Source: Beroe forskalii (taxonomy: Eukaryota > Ctenophora > Nuda > Beroida > Beroidae). Taken from it: a DNA stretch of 64,000 nt. Where the stretch lies: NCBI GenBank assembly GCA_011033025.1, contig WFMF01000402.1, positions 1 through 64,000 on the forward strand, read 5' to 3'. How positions within the stretch are numbered: position 1 is the stretch's first letter; every line of letters begins with the position of its first letter. Below are positions 36,201 to 49,200 of the stretch, in pieces. Both the position numbers and the translations under genes were made by a program. The notes beneath the pieces were generated by a model. That model was not told where the DNA came from. It did no database searches and saw only the letters and a list, made by a program, of their open reading frames with translations.

Positions 36201-38095
36201 CTCATAAATTTTCGTACGGCGTTTTCATGGCTAGTTGGATCGGATCTTGCACTTGTTTATAAAAAACTTCTTTATTTAGAAAAGCATACAAGCACTTTTT
36301 GTACTGACTTCTACATGCTACTTCACACAACAGGCTCCAGGTTATGTATAAGATTTGTCCTCACTGATGCTTCTTTCAGATATACCGTGATTTGGTCATG
36401 GAGGATATCAAGTTCCCTGGTGAAATACTCGACACAGAAGCAGAAACCTTCGACCTTCACATCATCTTGGAGTTCGACAAAGGAGAAACGTGGGGCGACT
36501 TTGTGTCAAATCGAGGCAACAGGTAGTTGTTCATGGGGTCACTTACGTACTTCTCATTTCCTTGGTAAATCATTTCTCATAAATAAGATAATATCTGCTC
36601 CTTGATTGATTTGTGATTTTATACCCTTTTTCCAGGTACATCCTCCACCGCGATTACCACAACGCTCAGTTGAAAGGTCTGACGGCTGTTTCCAGCGTTA
36701 TTCACGAGTTTAACCCTCATCTTGTGGTGCTGGGCGGACTCCAGATGCTGGATACCTACCCCTTCACAGAGGAGGAACTCAATGCCAGGTAACGAGAATT
36801 GTTTTGAAATCAGAATTGTAAGTCACTCATTTCAGTGAAAAGAAACGGACTTTATGTCATGAATTTTATAATTGCTTTCATTCCTGGCCCTGGTGCAGTG
36901 TGAATATCACTAAAAAAATTCTGCGTACATTTCAGATTGGAACAAATTGAAGATTTCCTGAACAATCTCCCCAAATCAACTCTGGTTCACTTTGAAATGG
37001 CCTCCTTTGTAAACCCCACATTCCTTAAGAAGCTGTCAGATGTAATCTTACCTCACGCTGACTCACTGGGCATGAACGAACAGGAGCTGCCTAACTTGGT
37101 GTCCCTCGTTAAAACTGGTACAGTCCGAAAGTGTTTTGATAATTACTCATAGATTATGATATCAGGTACTTACTTTGTGAGACCGCTTCGTAATAAACAC
37201 ATCTCAACCCAATACCCCTCATTACCTAGTATTGGATATTTTAGGTACAACTTTTAGGTACAACAATTTTTCACGAATGCACCTTGCTATTGCTCACATC
37301 CATGCCCTCCCCAGGTAACCTGGTGTACATCAGCGACAGCAAGGTGAAGGTTTCCAAGACTATGGACTACACGCGGGAGCTGGTTGCTACTCTGAGTCTG
37401 CTGCCCCGACACACGCCCCTCTCCCGGGTACACGTGCACACACTCGCCTACCAGGCGGTATTTACTCTCAGGGAGAGCAGTGAGTGGATGAGCGGGATTA
37501 CTACTGCTGTAAAGTCCAGCCTCACTGCCACCAGGTCCAGGAAGTAGATGTAAGGGGGGGGGGGTCTTTTGCAGGGGATGGTGTGAGATTATGTTAGTGT
37601 CTGAGGTATTCCAAGGCCGAATTTTAAGCATCAAATTCTGGCATTTGAAATCCTGTGAATAACGCAGGTACGTGTGCGGGGATGAGAGTATCGACTCTAA
37701 TAACATCAAGATGATCCTGGACGATTCCTTCTCCTCCTCCTCCATCCCTGGGTCTAAGAGGATCCCCATCATCGACACTACCCCTGTCAGCTGCTGGCCT
37801 GACGGCCCCTTCGAGGTGAGGTTTTGTTTAATGTTTCTTTGTTGCGGCCTTGTTCTCAATCCACTAATTTTAGGTTATTTCAGTTGGTTGAGAATTCTCG
37901 CGCGTCGCGCCTAATCCTCACAAGATCACAAGGGTCTGTCAACGACAGACAACATCAAACCTGATCCAATACTTTTGTATCTGATGATCTCCACAGATCT
38001 GTCTGTCGCCGGTTCTGGTGTGCACTGCCATCAAGCAGACTGCAGGGGGAGGCGATAACCTCACTGGGGTGGGTCTTTTTTACCACCTCAAGTAG
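33292..38095 (+). CDS. ADPGK: ADP-dependent glucokinase
   Basis: Phosphorylates glucose using ADP; the animal enzyme is ER-associated. Exons 33292-33528, 33603-33698, 34946-35124, 35895-36048, 36380-36522, 36636-36788, 36936-37117, 37315-37534, 37668-37815 and 37997-38095 give 536 residues (human about 497). An N-terminal hydrophobic anchor spans about 36-58. Family blocks follow: KRIVVGIGGCLDV (exon 3), EGAAAE, LGGNGPVI (about 196-203), LHIILEF..GETWGDF, HLVVLGGLQML, GMNEQELPNL, VHVHTLAYQ and SPVLVCTAIKQTAGGGDN. Asp524 in GGGD is the expected catalytic base. Two junctions are odd: exon 1 needs the weak donor GTTTGA at 33529, since GTGGGT four bases earlier would break the frame. Intron 4 starts ATACGG, not GT. 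Intron 2 holds the 72-bp acceptor array. Confidence 0.93.
33830..34978 (+). repeat. 72-bp minisatellite of an ADPGK splice acceptor and exon start
   Basis: CTCAG acceptors recur at exact 72-bp steps from 33861 to 34941: 15 decoys plus the real site. Each unit holds two CTAAC branch-like words, the tract CTGTCCACACTCCCTCAG and the first 33 nt of exon 3 (KRIVVGIGGCL). Where the true exon goes on with GATGTC, decoys switch to ACTAACTG and reach an in-frame TAA within a few codons. Variation between copies is small (GCCTC/AACTC, CGTATC/CGTATT). Confidence 0.95.
35171..35723. mobile_element. MITE with about 150-bp inverted ends in ADPGK intron 3
   Basis: Left end ACAGTAGG.TGTCAGAATTA, right end its reverse complement. 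Arms extend through GGCACTGGGTG and GCGGTAAGTGTA. The centre is AT-rich and non-coding. Confidence 0.85.
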
Positions 38096-39171
38096 CACCG
38101 TCATGTGATGTCTCTCCAACATTGGACTACAGAGACCTCAAATAGGATTATACCGTGGAAAAGCTGGTTGTTTTATTACTGATATGTCATACATTGATAC
38201 AAAACAACTGATTCTGAGATGAACTCGGTTTGAAGACTTGGATAAGTGTTCTTGGAGAAGCGTCCAGCGGGGAATGGGTTGCCGGACAATGTCTGGCTAG
38301 CTCACAATTTGGAGCATCATTACGTCCGGGTTATGATAAGGATGTCACGGTATTTCCGGGTACTTTCCCATCGGCTCAATATAACTGCCAAATAAAAGCT
38401 TGGTAGTCCAGATTTTATTAAAAAAAAGATGATAGATCATAGCTAATTTGATTGAAAGAAACTAAATCAGGTGAATAGTGCCTAAAATGCGATTAATGCG
38501 ATTGTAAACCATGTTAGCTAGTCAAAAGAGCATGAGTCACCGTAACGTTGGTGTGCGTTTAATTAATTTATGGCATGTATAAGATTTTGATTGATTTTTA
38601 TTTTTACACTTAATGCTACAGAAGATTATGCTGATAGATTTTATTTAATTAGTTGATTGTATTAGTATCTTGTTTCTTGGTTAAATATCGAGAAATTAAG
38701 CTTGTCGCGCATAAATTTTTCTTTCGTTAAATATTTTGTTTTTGGACATATTATCTGATAATTTCATTTAGCAATCTTTTAATCTAAAATTCTTAATCAC
38801 AAACTTAAATGCTTAAATTGCAAAAAGTTCAATATTGAATAAGGGAAAGTAGACTTTAATAATACAAAGTTTGTTACAGGCATAAAATATGCAGAAAAAA
38901 TCAAAATATATTTTACATAGCAAGAATCAATGATCTAAAAATATATTTAATATCTTTAATATAAAAAAATATTAAGTATAAAAACTTGAATATCTTCTAG
39001 AATAGGCAAAAGGAGCAGTTATGACATTCAAAAATGGATTGACACAGCAGATTTAAGTCCACTTATCTATTGAATATTTTACACGATTGCTATAAAAATT
39101 AGAATGTCCCTGACATCTCAGATTGTCCATAATATCTTATTAGACTGTCTTCGACAATTTGCATCTTTTCG
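38096..39171. other. Intergenic stretch between convergent ADPGK and the lectin-like gene
   Basis: AT-rich, with no ORF or repeat of note. It must hold the 3' ends of both genes, which converge here. Confidence 0.5.
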
Positions 39172-42100
39172 TTATGCTGCGGGTGTATCATCGCACCCAT
39201 CCTCATCTGTACCGTCTGGACAGTGAGCCTTCCCATCACAGACCCATCTTAGTGGTATGCAGCTCGTCACTGAGTCCCTGAAAATAAAGCGGGTTACTAT
39301 AACTTGAATGATTGGTGTACTATATGCAGATTTGTGGGTTTAATAAATAGTAAGGGTCGTATGTGCCCAGAACTGTAACCAACTGTGAACTAAATAGTAT
39401 AGTAGGTTTGAGAACGTTTTTCGGTAGTTCATAGGCCATAGATGCACCAGAAAAAAACTAACCAACTTCCGAATTGGGCAACCCCCTTTTTTGGACCCCT
39501 TTTCTTTCAAAATGGGGCAAAAACTTTGAATGGCAATATCTCAGCCTCTGATTGAGATACGAAGCCGACAAATACACCAAACTATGCAGAATGAGCACAT
39601 CATAGGCGATGGGTCATGGTTTCTAAGTCGTAACCCCTTTAGTTTTCGAGTTATGGACGAAAAACCCCTTTTTAGCCCTACGCGTACGACCAAAATTGCC
39701 CCTTTTCAATGAATGAGAACAGAAGATCGTAGAGACCTCAACAGGTACACTAGGGCATGCAGAATGAGCACATTATGGGGGGTAGAGCATGGTTTCAATG
39801 TCGTAACCCCTTTCGTTGTCGAGTTATAGACGAAAAACCCTTTTTTAGTCCTACGTGTTTAACCAAAATTGCCCCTATTCAATAATTGAGAACAGAAGGT
39901 CGTAGAGAACTCAACAAGTACTCTAAGCTACGTAGAATGAGCGCATTATGGGGGGTAGAGCATAGTTTCAATGTCGTAACCCCTTTAGTTTTCGAGTTAT
40001 GGACGAAAAACCCATTTTTTGCCCACTGTGTTTGACCAAAAATGCCCTATTCGATAAATGAGAACAGAAGGTCGTAGAGAACTCAACAAGTACTCTATGT
40101 TAAGCAGAATGAGCGCATTATGGGGGTAGAGCATAGTTTCAATGTCGTTACCCCTTTCGTTTTCGAGTTATAGACGAAAAACCCCTTTTTAGCCCTACGA
40201 ATATGAACAAAATTACCCCTTTGCAATTAATGAGAACAGAAGATCAGAAATTATATATTAGAAGAGTAATCATCGAGTACACTAACGTTATCAGAGTGAG
40301 TACAGGTTTTTCCAGTAGATATAACCCCTTTTGTTTTATGGTTGTGGACGAAAACCCTGGCTGTTCATAATCAAGAAATGTGTATTATATATGATAATAT
40401 CAAAACATGAAAATATAAAGGAATTAAAGCATTATCCCAGAAATCACACTTGTTTTCGCAACCATTGTCCAAATAATTTCTTCTTTTATCAATAAATTCA
40501 AGCTCTCCCACTCTCAACTATGTAGACCTGCCTCTTCTTCTTCTTGCAGTAGATGACAACCAGAGCAATTGCTATTAAGATGAACACAAGTCCTACCGAA
40601 ATCATTCCCTCATTTATCATTAATCAGTTCAATTTCCTTGTAAGTCTTCCTTACTTTTTCGTTTTGAAGAGATAGAGTGGCATGAAGATACCAATCCATT
40701 CATGTTCAATTTCAAATTCATTAAAATTATTTCCTACATAGAATATATGTCCCCGAACTTGTTGTCCATATCTGTGTTTGGCGGGTAGAATGTTTGTCAA
40801 CAATAGTATCTGCTGTCTCAATCCTGACCTTAGTCAGACCACTCCTAGAGATATAATTTATAGAGAGAACCGTTCCTAGGTAGCCTACTTCGAATTCCAT
40901 GTATTTTTATACTATACACATCGTGGCTCGTTGTTAAGAGGATTCCATCATTCATTGTGAATGGAGACTGAGGCATTAAACAGTGGGAAGAAATTGTGTA
41001 GCAAGTGGTTTGTGAATCATCGACTAGACAAGATGGTGCGTGATTGAAGCAATGGTATCATTGCAAAAATCTGTAATATGGCAGGTTACCTCAAAAAACA
41101 TTCCGTTTTTATAAGCTAGAGATTCTTGCAGATCTAATTTTAAGCATGGGCCACCATTTGCTGGGATAAAGCTGATCTGGTGTACTGTGTAGACTGGAAC
41201 AGTGTTATTGTGATATGCCCATGTAATTTTAATACTCAGTGAAATTCTCACTGTGTTCAGTGTTCACTTTAGTATCGAATAAAACATCTTCTATGAACCC
41301 TCTAGAGAATGCTACGAATCGTGGTATGTCATTGTGGTATATGGTTTCATTGATTCCAACTATATCTAGAAAGATGCTTTCGACCATGTCACCATTCAAT
41401 ATATTATGAAGCATGTTGCCTTGAAGTAATTGTTGAGTTCTCTACGATCTTCTGTTCTCATTTATTGAAAAGGGGCAATTTTCGTCATACGCATAGGGCT
41501 AAAAATGGGGTTTTCGTCCATAACTCGCAAACTAAAGGGGTTACGACATTGAAACTATGCTCTACCCCCCATAATGTGCTCAGTCTGCTTTACATAGAGT
41601 ATTTGTTGAGTTCTCAACGACCTTCTGTTCTCATTTATCGAATAGGGCAATTTTGGTCAAACACATTGGGCAAAAAATGGGCTTTTTGTCCATAACTCGA
41701 AAACTAAAGGGGTTACGACATTGTAACTATGCTCTACCCCCCATAATGCGCTCATTCTACGTAACTTAGAGTGCTTGTTGAGTTCTCTACGACCTTCTGT
41801 TCTCAATTATTGAATAGGGGCAATTTTGGTTAAACGCGTATGACTAAAAAGGGTTTTTTCGTCTATAACTCGACAACGAAAGGGGTTACGACATTAAAAC
41901 CATGCTCTACCCCCATAATGTGCTCATTCTGCATGCCCTAGTGTACCTGTTGAGGTCTCTACGATCTTCTGTTCTCATTTATTGAAAAGGGGCAATTTTG
42001 GTCATACGCGAAGGGCTAAAAAGGGGTTTTTCATTCCATAACTCGAAAACTAAAGGGGTTATGACTTAGAAACCATGATCGATCGCCTATGATGCGCTCA

Positions 42101-45100
42101 TCCTGCATAGTTTGGTGTATTTGTCGGCTTCGTATCTTAATCAGAGGCTGAGATATTGCCATTCAAAGTTTTTGCCCCATTTTGAAAGAAAAGGGGTCCA
42201 AAAAAGGGGGTTGCCCAACTCGGAAGTTGGTTAGTTTTTTTCTGGTGCATCTATGGCCTATGAACTACCGAAAAACGTTCTCAAACCTACTATACTATTT
42301 AGTTCACAGGGGGTTTCAGTCATACCCTTACTAAAACATATCAAGATGGATTAGAAATTGTTTCTTTGTTGATAGTAGGACTACCCTCTATGATTTAAAA
42401 TGGAAAGCAGAGCACTTAAAATTTTCATCATCACTTATTAAAATCGTAAATATTTTGATACCGTACCTGTATGTTGGACAAGTAAACTCCTGTTTACTGC
42501 AGACAACCTCCATCTCCATTGTTGTTGCCTCTGGAGTGGTTGTTGCCTCTGGAGTGGTTGTTGCCTCTGGAGTGGTTGTTGCCTCTGGAGTGGTTGTTGC
42601 TTCAGGGGTGGTTGTTGCTTCTGGAGTGGTTGTTGCTTCTGGAGTGGTTGTTGGTTCTGGAGTGGTTGTTGGCTCTGGAGTGGTTGTTGCTTCTGTAGTG
42701 GTTGTTGCCTCTGGAGTGGTTGTTGGTTCTGGGTTGGTTGTTGCCCGTCCGGTCCCATCACACGAGGGTACCGGTTCAGAAGTAACTGGTGAGGGGTGAG
42801 TTGTCGATTCAGAGGTAGGAGTAGTTTGTGGAGTTTCTTCCTCGTGTAGGATACCAACAGAGAGACTTCCAGTGAAGCGCCACACTTGTGTCCTGAGCTC
42901 ATGGGTTACTGATCTACATAATCCATCTTCTGCTCCAAATTGTTGGAGATAAAGAATGAGTCCAGAATTCATTATTGACAGATGCTTGTCATCTTTGAGA
43001 ATGTTGAGGACTAGTTTTGATTCGCCTTCTTCACATTTCAAGCCATCGCCGCTTAATCTGAAATCAGTCCTTTCCCCACCATACCAATCTCTGGCACCTG
43101 CTTTGTTGCAGTAAATGTTGCCTCGGCGTTTGTCAAAGAGCTCAATGTGCATGTTCTGTTCACCGTCTCCGTTAAGGAACAGTTTGAACCACACTTCTCT
43201 TGAGCAAGGAAGATGAACTTCATACTTCTCCTTGGTGTTTGGAAGTACACCCAATGTCACTGGCTCGTATCTTGAAAACTCGTACATCTTTGCCCCTTCG
43301 TCCGGGGAAGATGTTGGAGTTGGTGGGATTTGTGTTGGTTCGTCAGTTGCTGGACTTTGGTTGGAGATAATGCCTACTGATAGACTGCCTGTGTAGCGCC
43401 ACACTTGTGTCCTTAGCTCTTGAGAAAGTGATTTACAGTTGCCGTCTCTGACATCGAACTCTTGAAGGTAAAGGATTCTTCCAGTGTTCAATATGGCAAC
43501 ATGGTCCCGACTTTTATCAACCTTGACAATAACCTTTGATCCGTCCTCCTCACACTGTAAACCTCCATCCAGCATTCTGAAATCAGTCACTTCCCCACCA
43601 TACCAATTTCTAGCACCTGCTTTGTTGCAGTAAATGTTGCCTCGGCGTTTGTCAAAGAGCTCAATGTGCATGTTCTGTTCACCGTCTCCGTTAAGGAACA
43701 GCTTGAACCACACTTCTCTTGAGCAGGGCAGGTGAACTTCATACTTCTCATTGCCATCTTCAACAGGTAAAATGCCCAATGTTACAGGCTCGTCTTTCGA
43801 AAACTCGTACATGTCACCAACTGCTGGTTCAGGACTGGAGAGGATACCGACAGAAAGAATCCCTGTGTAATGCCAGACCTGAGTAGTCAGTTCCTGGGAA
43901 GGTAACTTGCAGTTGCCATCATCCGCACCGAATTCTTGGAGGTAAACCATTCTTCCGGCATTTGAAAGTGCTACGTGGTCTCTCGTTTTATGGACATTGA
44001 TGATGACCTTAGAGTTAGTTCCATCTTCCTCACACTGTAAACCTCCATCAAGCATTCTGAAATCTGTCCTTTCCCCACCATACCAATTTCTAGCACCTGC
44101 TTTGTTGCAGTAAATGTTGCCTCGGCGTTTGTCAAAGAGCTCAATGTGCATGTTCTGTTCACCGTCTCCGTTAAGGAACAGTTTGAACCACACTTCTCTT
44201 GAGCAAGGAAGATGAACTTCATACTTTTCTTCTCCTTGAGGAAGTATACCCAACGTTATTGGTTGATATCTTGAAAACTCGTACATCTTACCTATGTCGG
44301 TGGAAGGAAGATTGGCGATGTCTCGTCGTTTGCGTGGTGTGGGTGGAGGAGGTGCCCGGGACCCCACTTGGAGAGAAAGAGTTCCACTGTACTCCCAGAC
44401 TTGGGTTGATAGTTTCTCTGAACGCAGTCTACAATTCCCATCGCCGGATGAGAACCGCTGCATGTAGAGGATATCACCAGTACCGGATAGTATGGCAACG
44501 TGTTTGGATGTCTTGAGGATACCAACTTTGATCTTTGAGTTTCGGCACTGCAGTCCGTTTCCTGAGAGGGTGAAGTCCGTCTTTTCTCCTCCCCACCAGT
44601 CCATGGCACCTGCCTTGTTGCAGAAAATGTTGCCTTCTGTTTGTCCGAACAGTTCTATGTGCATGTTCTGCTCGTTCTCTCCGTTGAGGAAGATTTTGAA
44701 CCACACTTCTGGAGTGCAAGGAAGTTCAACAAGGTATCTCTCATGCTTCACAGATTTAAGAGTTAGTTGCAGTGGGTCGTCCATGGAAAACTCGTGTCTC
44801 TCACTCCGGACTGATCCTGAAATAGAAAGTTTCGATTTAAATTTAATTTCAAGTTTGATTCCTCTAGTTGAATGGTTAATTTCTCGCTGATACTTTTGAT
44901 GCCCTCCTGTCAATTTTTCAGTGGTTCCGTCATCCCTTAAGTCAATAACCGAATGTTTAATAAGCGCTGATACTAAAATCAGTAACAAGCTGAAACAACC
45001 TGAATCAAGCGGAACAACTTGAATCCACTGCAAACTGGCCCAAGGCCAAAAGCCTCCTCCAACTTACAATGGGGGTTGCAGTGCCCCAGGCCCCTGCTCA

Positions 45101-45561
45101 TTATTTGTCACATTATAACTTAATACTTATCATAATATCAAATCAGTCACGCTATCAAGTTGGACTGAAATTTAATTCAGAAAATTAAACTTTACAGCAA
45201 CATTAATTAAGCAGGAAATGACCGAGTGAGCTACGCCATAATCGTCGCCGACATTTTATTTCTAAAATGGTTTAATATAAAGTGCCTGTAATTACTGAAA
45301 ATAGAAAATTTTGGGTTGATTCTCCTTGATCCAGAGAGGTTTTTTGGTAGAATCGGGTTGTTCCGCTTGACTCGGGTTGTTTAGCTGTTGGTGCTCTTAG
45401 TATCATCGATCAAGTATCAACGATCAGTAACGTGGTGAGTTAGATTGAAATGAAATTTTTAAGCGTTTGGCTCTAAATGGAAATTTTACTTACTGCTGTG
45501 TACCGCTGGCCAGAGTAAGCCTAGAACAGTTACCGTTAAAACCACAAGGTTCATTCCCATC
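39172..45561 (-). CDS. Secreted four-domain galectin-motif-like protein with LDLa tail
   Basis: Exons 45561-45495 (signal peptide, 22 residues), 44816-42467 and 39277-39172 encode about 840 residues. Four homologous domains of about 145 residues each carry four Cys and the core NMHIELFDKRRGNIYCNKAG followed by WYGGERTDF. The order His, V/YCN, W, E-R echoes the galectin sugar-binding motif, but the family assignment is an inference. Domains 2-4 are nearly identical around this core; domain 1 is more diverged. A furin-like RKRR site lies between domains 1 and 2. A Thr/Pro/Glu-rich stalk of PEATTT hexads follows, and the C-terminus is an LDL-receptor class A module (CSKQEFTCP...CIPLRWVCDGKAHCPDGTDEDGC) split by the last intron. 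It is likely extracellular and carbohydrate- or surface-binding. The last intron carries the foldback element. Confidence 0.85.
39383..42309. mobile_element. Foldback-type element with long tandem-repeat inverted arms
   Basis: Outer ends CTGTGAACTAAATAGTATAG and its reverse complement. Each arm (about 870 bp) is built from four to five tandem copies of a roughly 173-bp unit (GCAGAATGAGCAC ... GAGAACAGAAG). The 1.2-kb centre (about 40.3-41.4 kb) carries, on the minus strand, a broken stretch resembling a membrane protein with a C-terminal helix and lysine-rich tail. Its origin is unknown: host capture or an envelope-like gene. The arms are still very similar, so the insertion is fairly young. 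It lies within the last intron of the lectin-like gene. Confidence 0.8.
42520..42752 (-). repeat. 18-bp coding minisatellite (PEATTT stalk)
   Basis: About 13 copies of an 18-bp unit encode the hexad PEATTT or PEPTTT. Unit length keeps the frame, so copy number changes only stalk length. Confidence 0.9.
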
Positions 45562-46269
45562 AGTTGTATGAGACGAAATCAAAAATAAAAACGATTGGAG
45601 GTGTGTTTTTCCGAGCAGCCTCTATCTTTTATATTGAAACCAAATGAATCAACTTAGTGGCTGGTAATTTGATTTGTTTTACGATAACGGTTGACTCAAT
45701 TAACACAGCTCAAGTGGCATGGCATCAAATTAGATTTTATAAAATCTCATGATACCCACTGAAAAAACAGCGCTTTCATTTAATTTTAGTATTATTTTTC
45801 TAAGGTTGCGATAATGATAACAGATAATTCGATGAATTTGAATCTAGTTTCACAATTTTACAGGAAAAAGCGGAAATAATAATTTCATGTCTTCCAATTT
45901 CATGTCTGGCAAATCGAATATAAGGCCATGGTAGCCTTCACGTCAAGCTTAGCGACCATTGCCTTATCACATACCAATCGAATTATTATGGTTTTTTATA
46001 ACTTTTCTAGGACATTATCATGTTGATGTGCAATTATGCATTTCCAATTTCCTTAGTGATACCTATTATTAATTTTAGGATGACGAAATGTTTAGGAAGC
46101 CACCACAGCAGTCAACAGGACAGGAGGAAAAGCATTCATTCCATGAGGCACATCTATAATCTATATCCACTCGTAAAATCAGTGAGTAAATCTAAGTTTT
46201 TCGCAATTCAGCTTGGCATAGAATGTATTTCACACTTATATATGGGGTAAAGGTTGATATTGAACTCAC
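45562..46269. other. Region upstream of the lectin-like gene
   Basis: No exon was supported. It should contain the lectin-gene promoter (minus strand) and the missing 3' exons or end of the sushi gene. Confidence 0.4.
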
Positions 46270-49200
46270 CTACTGTAAAGTTTTCGTCCTATCATATTCA
46301 TCTGCTGACTGTAAAGCCAGTTCCTTCCACCCACACAGATAACAGCAAGTCCTGGATACTCTTGTTGTGTCCGGTGACCTGAGGGAAATTTTATTTAGAA
46401 TAACAATCCTCGTGTCTAACTCTAAAATGGGACTAAAATGGGAAAATTTAATGAATTAGAAACTGCGGTGACCTGTCAAAAAACGAAATTAATTTCACTC
46501 TTACCTTAACAGATTTAATAAATGTTTCTGTCTTTGCCCACGTCAGCTTATAGCCAGTTACTTTATCAAAATGTGGCTGCTGGAAACAGCCCTGTCTGCT
46601 CTTACTTGTTCGTTGAGCTGAGGAAAACTATTTCAAATCCAATATACTCCAATCTTTCGGGGCTTTTGACAAAATCTAAAATTGAAACGGTGATTTTTTA
46701 GAAATTTAAATGCATTTTACCCTCGACCTTATTAGAAGCTTGGATGACTTACCTTTGTCACGCTCCGTTCATGCTTATTAGTTTTCGATACCTTACGAGA
46801 GATATTTACGTGAAACAATAATTCTGGGGATCGATCATTGAAATTTTGGGAGTTCGAAAACACGGATTTTTTTTTCCAATACCACTCATGTTAACGCATG
46901 ACGACATATTGGAATTTGAATTTCGAAGTCAATGACCAATTTCATTCAATATCTGACGTTAAGGTAACGAATAAATTCTCGGCACATAGACAGTGGACAA
47001 AAACATTACCATAACATGACAACATGACACCTATATTTTGGCACACGATATGATCTGTTTCTGCCAATATTACGTGGCAAGCTTTGGGTTATTCTACTAC
47101 TACTAGTACTAATACTAAAGTTACTGTTCTGGATATGCTTTTAGTGTTGGCGTTCTTGTTCGGGTCTCCGCCCAAGGATTTCTTTCTGTCGTCTTTCCGC
47201 TCATTTAAGAGTTATAAGAGTTATTACAACTAAACGAGAGACGAAGATAAGAGTTATCGACAATTCATTCCCAGTGAGAGTAGTTGAGTAGACAGTAATC
47301 ATTGTTCAAGCTTATTTAAATGGCAGATGGCTCCCAGGCCATCAGTTGTTATATTATGTTAAAACGCAGATGTGTGCAGATTGATACAGAGATCGATTAA
47401 GACGGACAAATTTGCTGTTTGCGTGTCATCATTCCATATAAATGCTTTCGAAAGTGCAGCAAAATTGCGCGTCTTTATTGATTCCTCTCTCGATCGAGCT
47501 ATCTGCACACAATACACATGCATAACGCATGATGACCTTACTTTCCTGATGAAGTGTACAGATCAGTATACTTACCTGAGTCGTGCACACAGGATGGTCT
47601 AGCAAAGTAAATGTAGCTGGTGTCTTCCTGGCAAGTGATGGTTTCATCCCCCAGCAAACTGTAACCTAAATATCAGATATGTTATGTTAGATGCCTTGTT
47701 TCAAAATGCCGATTGCTCAATTGTGATTTTGATTTGACTGAGCATTGTGATTTGTAATCCCATTTTAAACTTCTTAACTTCATTTTGTCATGTGGAAATG
47801 GAAATTGCAACCTGATCGGCAGCCAACTGTCACCAGTGTCCCGTATTCCATAGGGAATGAGCTGTCTTGGAACGTCAGGTGGTTTTCAAACAAAGGTCCC
47901 CGTACACATGTCTGGGGATAATGGGCGATAAGAAAATTAAAATATAATGGGCTATCTTTTTCTTGCAGAATCCTTGAATTGATCCCAGCCATCACTCTGT
48001 TTGTGAATTTAAATCACACCACTAAATAAAATTTCTGAATATTTGAATATCATACTTTTGGTGCACTCCGGCTGTTGGCTGATCTGATATTCTGTCCCCT
48101 TGACGCAGGTGATGACATCAGAGCCACTGAAGGTATGGCCCACCTCACAACTTATGCCCACCTCCGTCCCCACGATGACAGGAAACGAGGTGGAAGTTAC
48201 CACGTTGGGAAGGTTAGGAAGCTCCGTGCACTGATCTGGGGGTTCAGGTGATAATAAAATGTGAAATTCTAATATTCAAAGTTGATAGAAATTTCATATT
48301 TTTCGTGACTTTTTGCTTTTGTTGTATCGTGTTCGTAAATCCACAATTACTTAATTGTTTTTCTTTTTGGTATTGCCATGCTAAAAACATTTTGCACAAT
48401 ACAAATGTTCGTAAATAAGACAATCCTCCCCACCTAGGACGCACTGCTGAGAACCGGCTGACTGGAACTCATTCCCCTTGACACATGTCAACTCCTCGTC
48501 TCCTTGGAGACTGTACCCGGAAATACACGTCACTCTGATGACGTCACCATGGGACACGTCTACTGAAGTTGACCCGTCAGGAAGGACAGCGTTGAAGATG
48601 TCTGGCATTCCGTTACAGGTATCTGAAATAAGACCTTTCAGCTTTTCAGGACTTTTTAAACGCTCACACTTAACAAGTTCATGGCGGCGAGGTTTAAACT
48701 GGCTTTTGCCAAGTTTACTGTTTGTCTGATCAATTTTTGGCAATCAGAAATGAGAATTGAACTGCCTTATGTCTTTGGAAGGCATATTACCCAGTTGGCA
48801 TTGAGGTCCTGCTCCTGTTGAAGAAGAAAACTGTGAATCTTGTGAGCACGTGATAGCGTTATCTGCGTCCGATGGAGTGAGGGAGTAACCATAAGAACAC
48901 GTGACATACAGGACTGTTCCCCTGGCAACAGGGAACTCAGTGGCTGTTTCCCAGTGTCTATCAGTGGGCAGCCCCGTACACGTTCCTGTGGATATACGTG
49001 GGTGAAGGGATATCAATAGCATATCAATTCCTGGGTTCATTGTGGCCATTATACTCTTTTAGGATACAAGGGGTTAGAGAGGCAATTGCTAACGTTTTCA
49101 GGCTGTACTCCTTTAAAAGTCCGAACGATCAAAGGCATCATCCATTCAAGAGCATCGTCGTTGGTCTCTGGCAAGAAGGCTATACAATAATCGAGAATAA

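Noticed and set aside
42455-42799. Val/Ser-rich plus-strand ORF
   Set aside because: Antisense of the PEATTT stalk minisatellite.
44199-44890. Overlapping ORFs on both strands
   Set aside because: Shadows of the lectin-like gene's main exon.
46741-46800. Short exon-like segment with a GTAAGT donor in the sushi gene
   Set aside because: The acceptor is weak and the open frame needs an entry phase not offered by exon 15.
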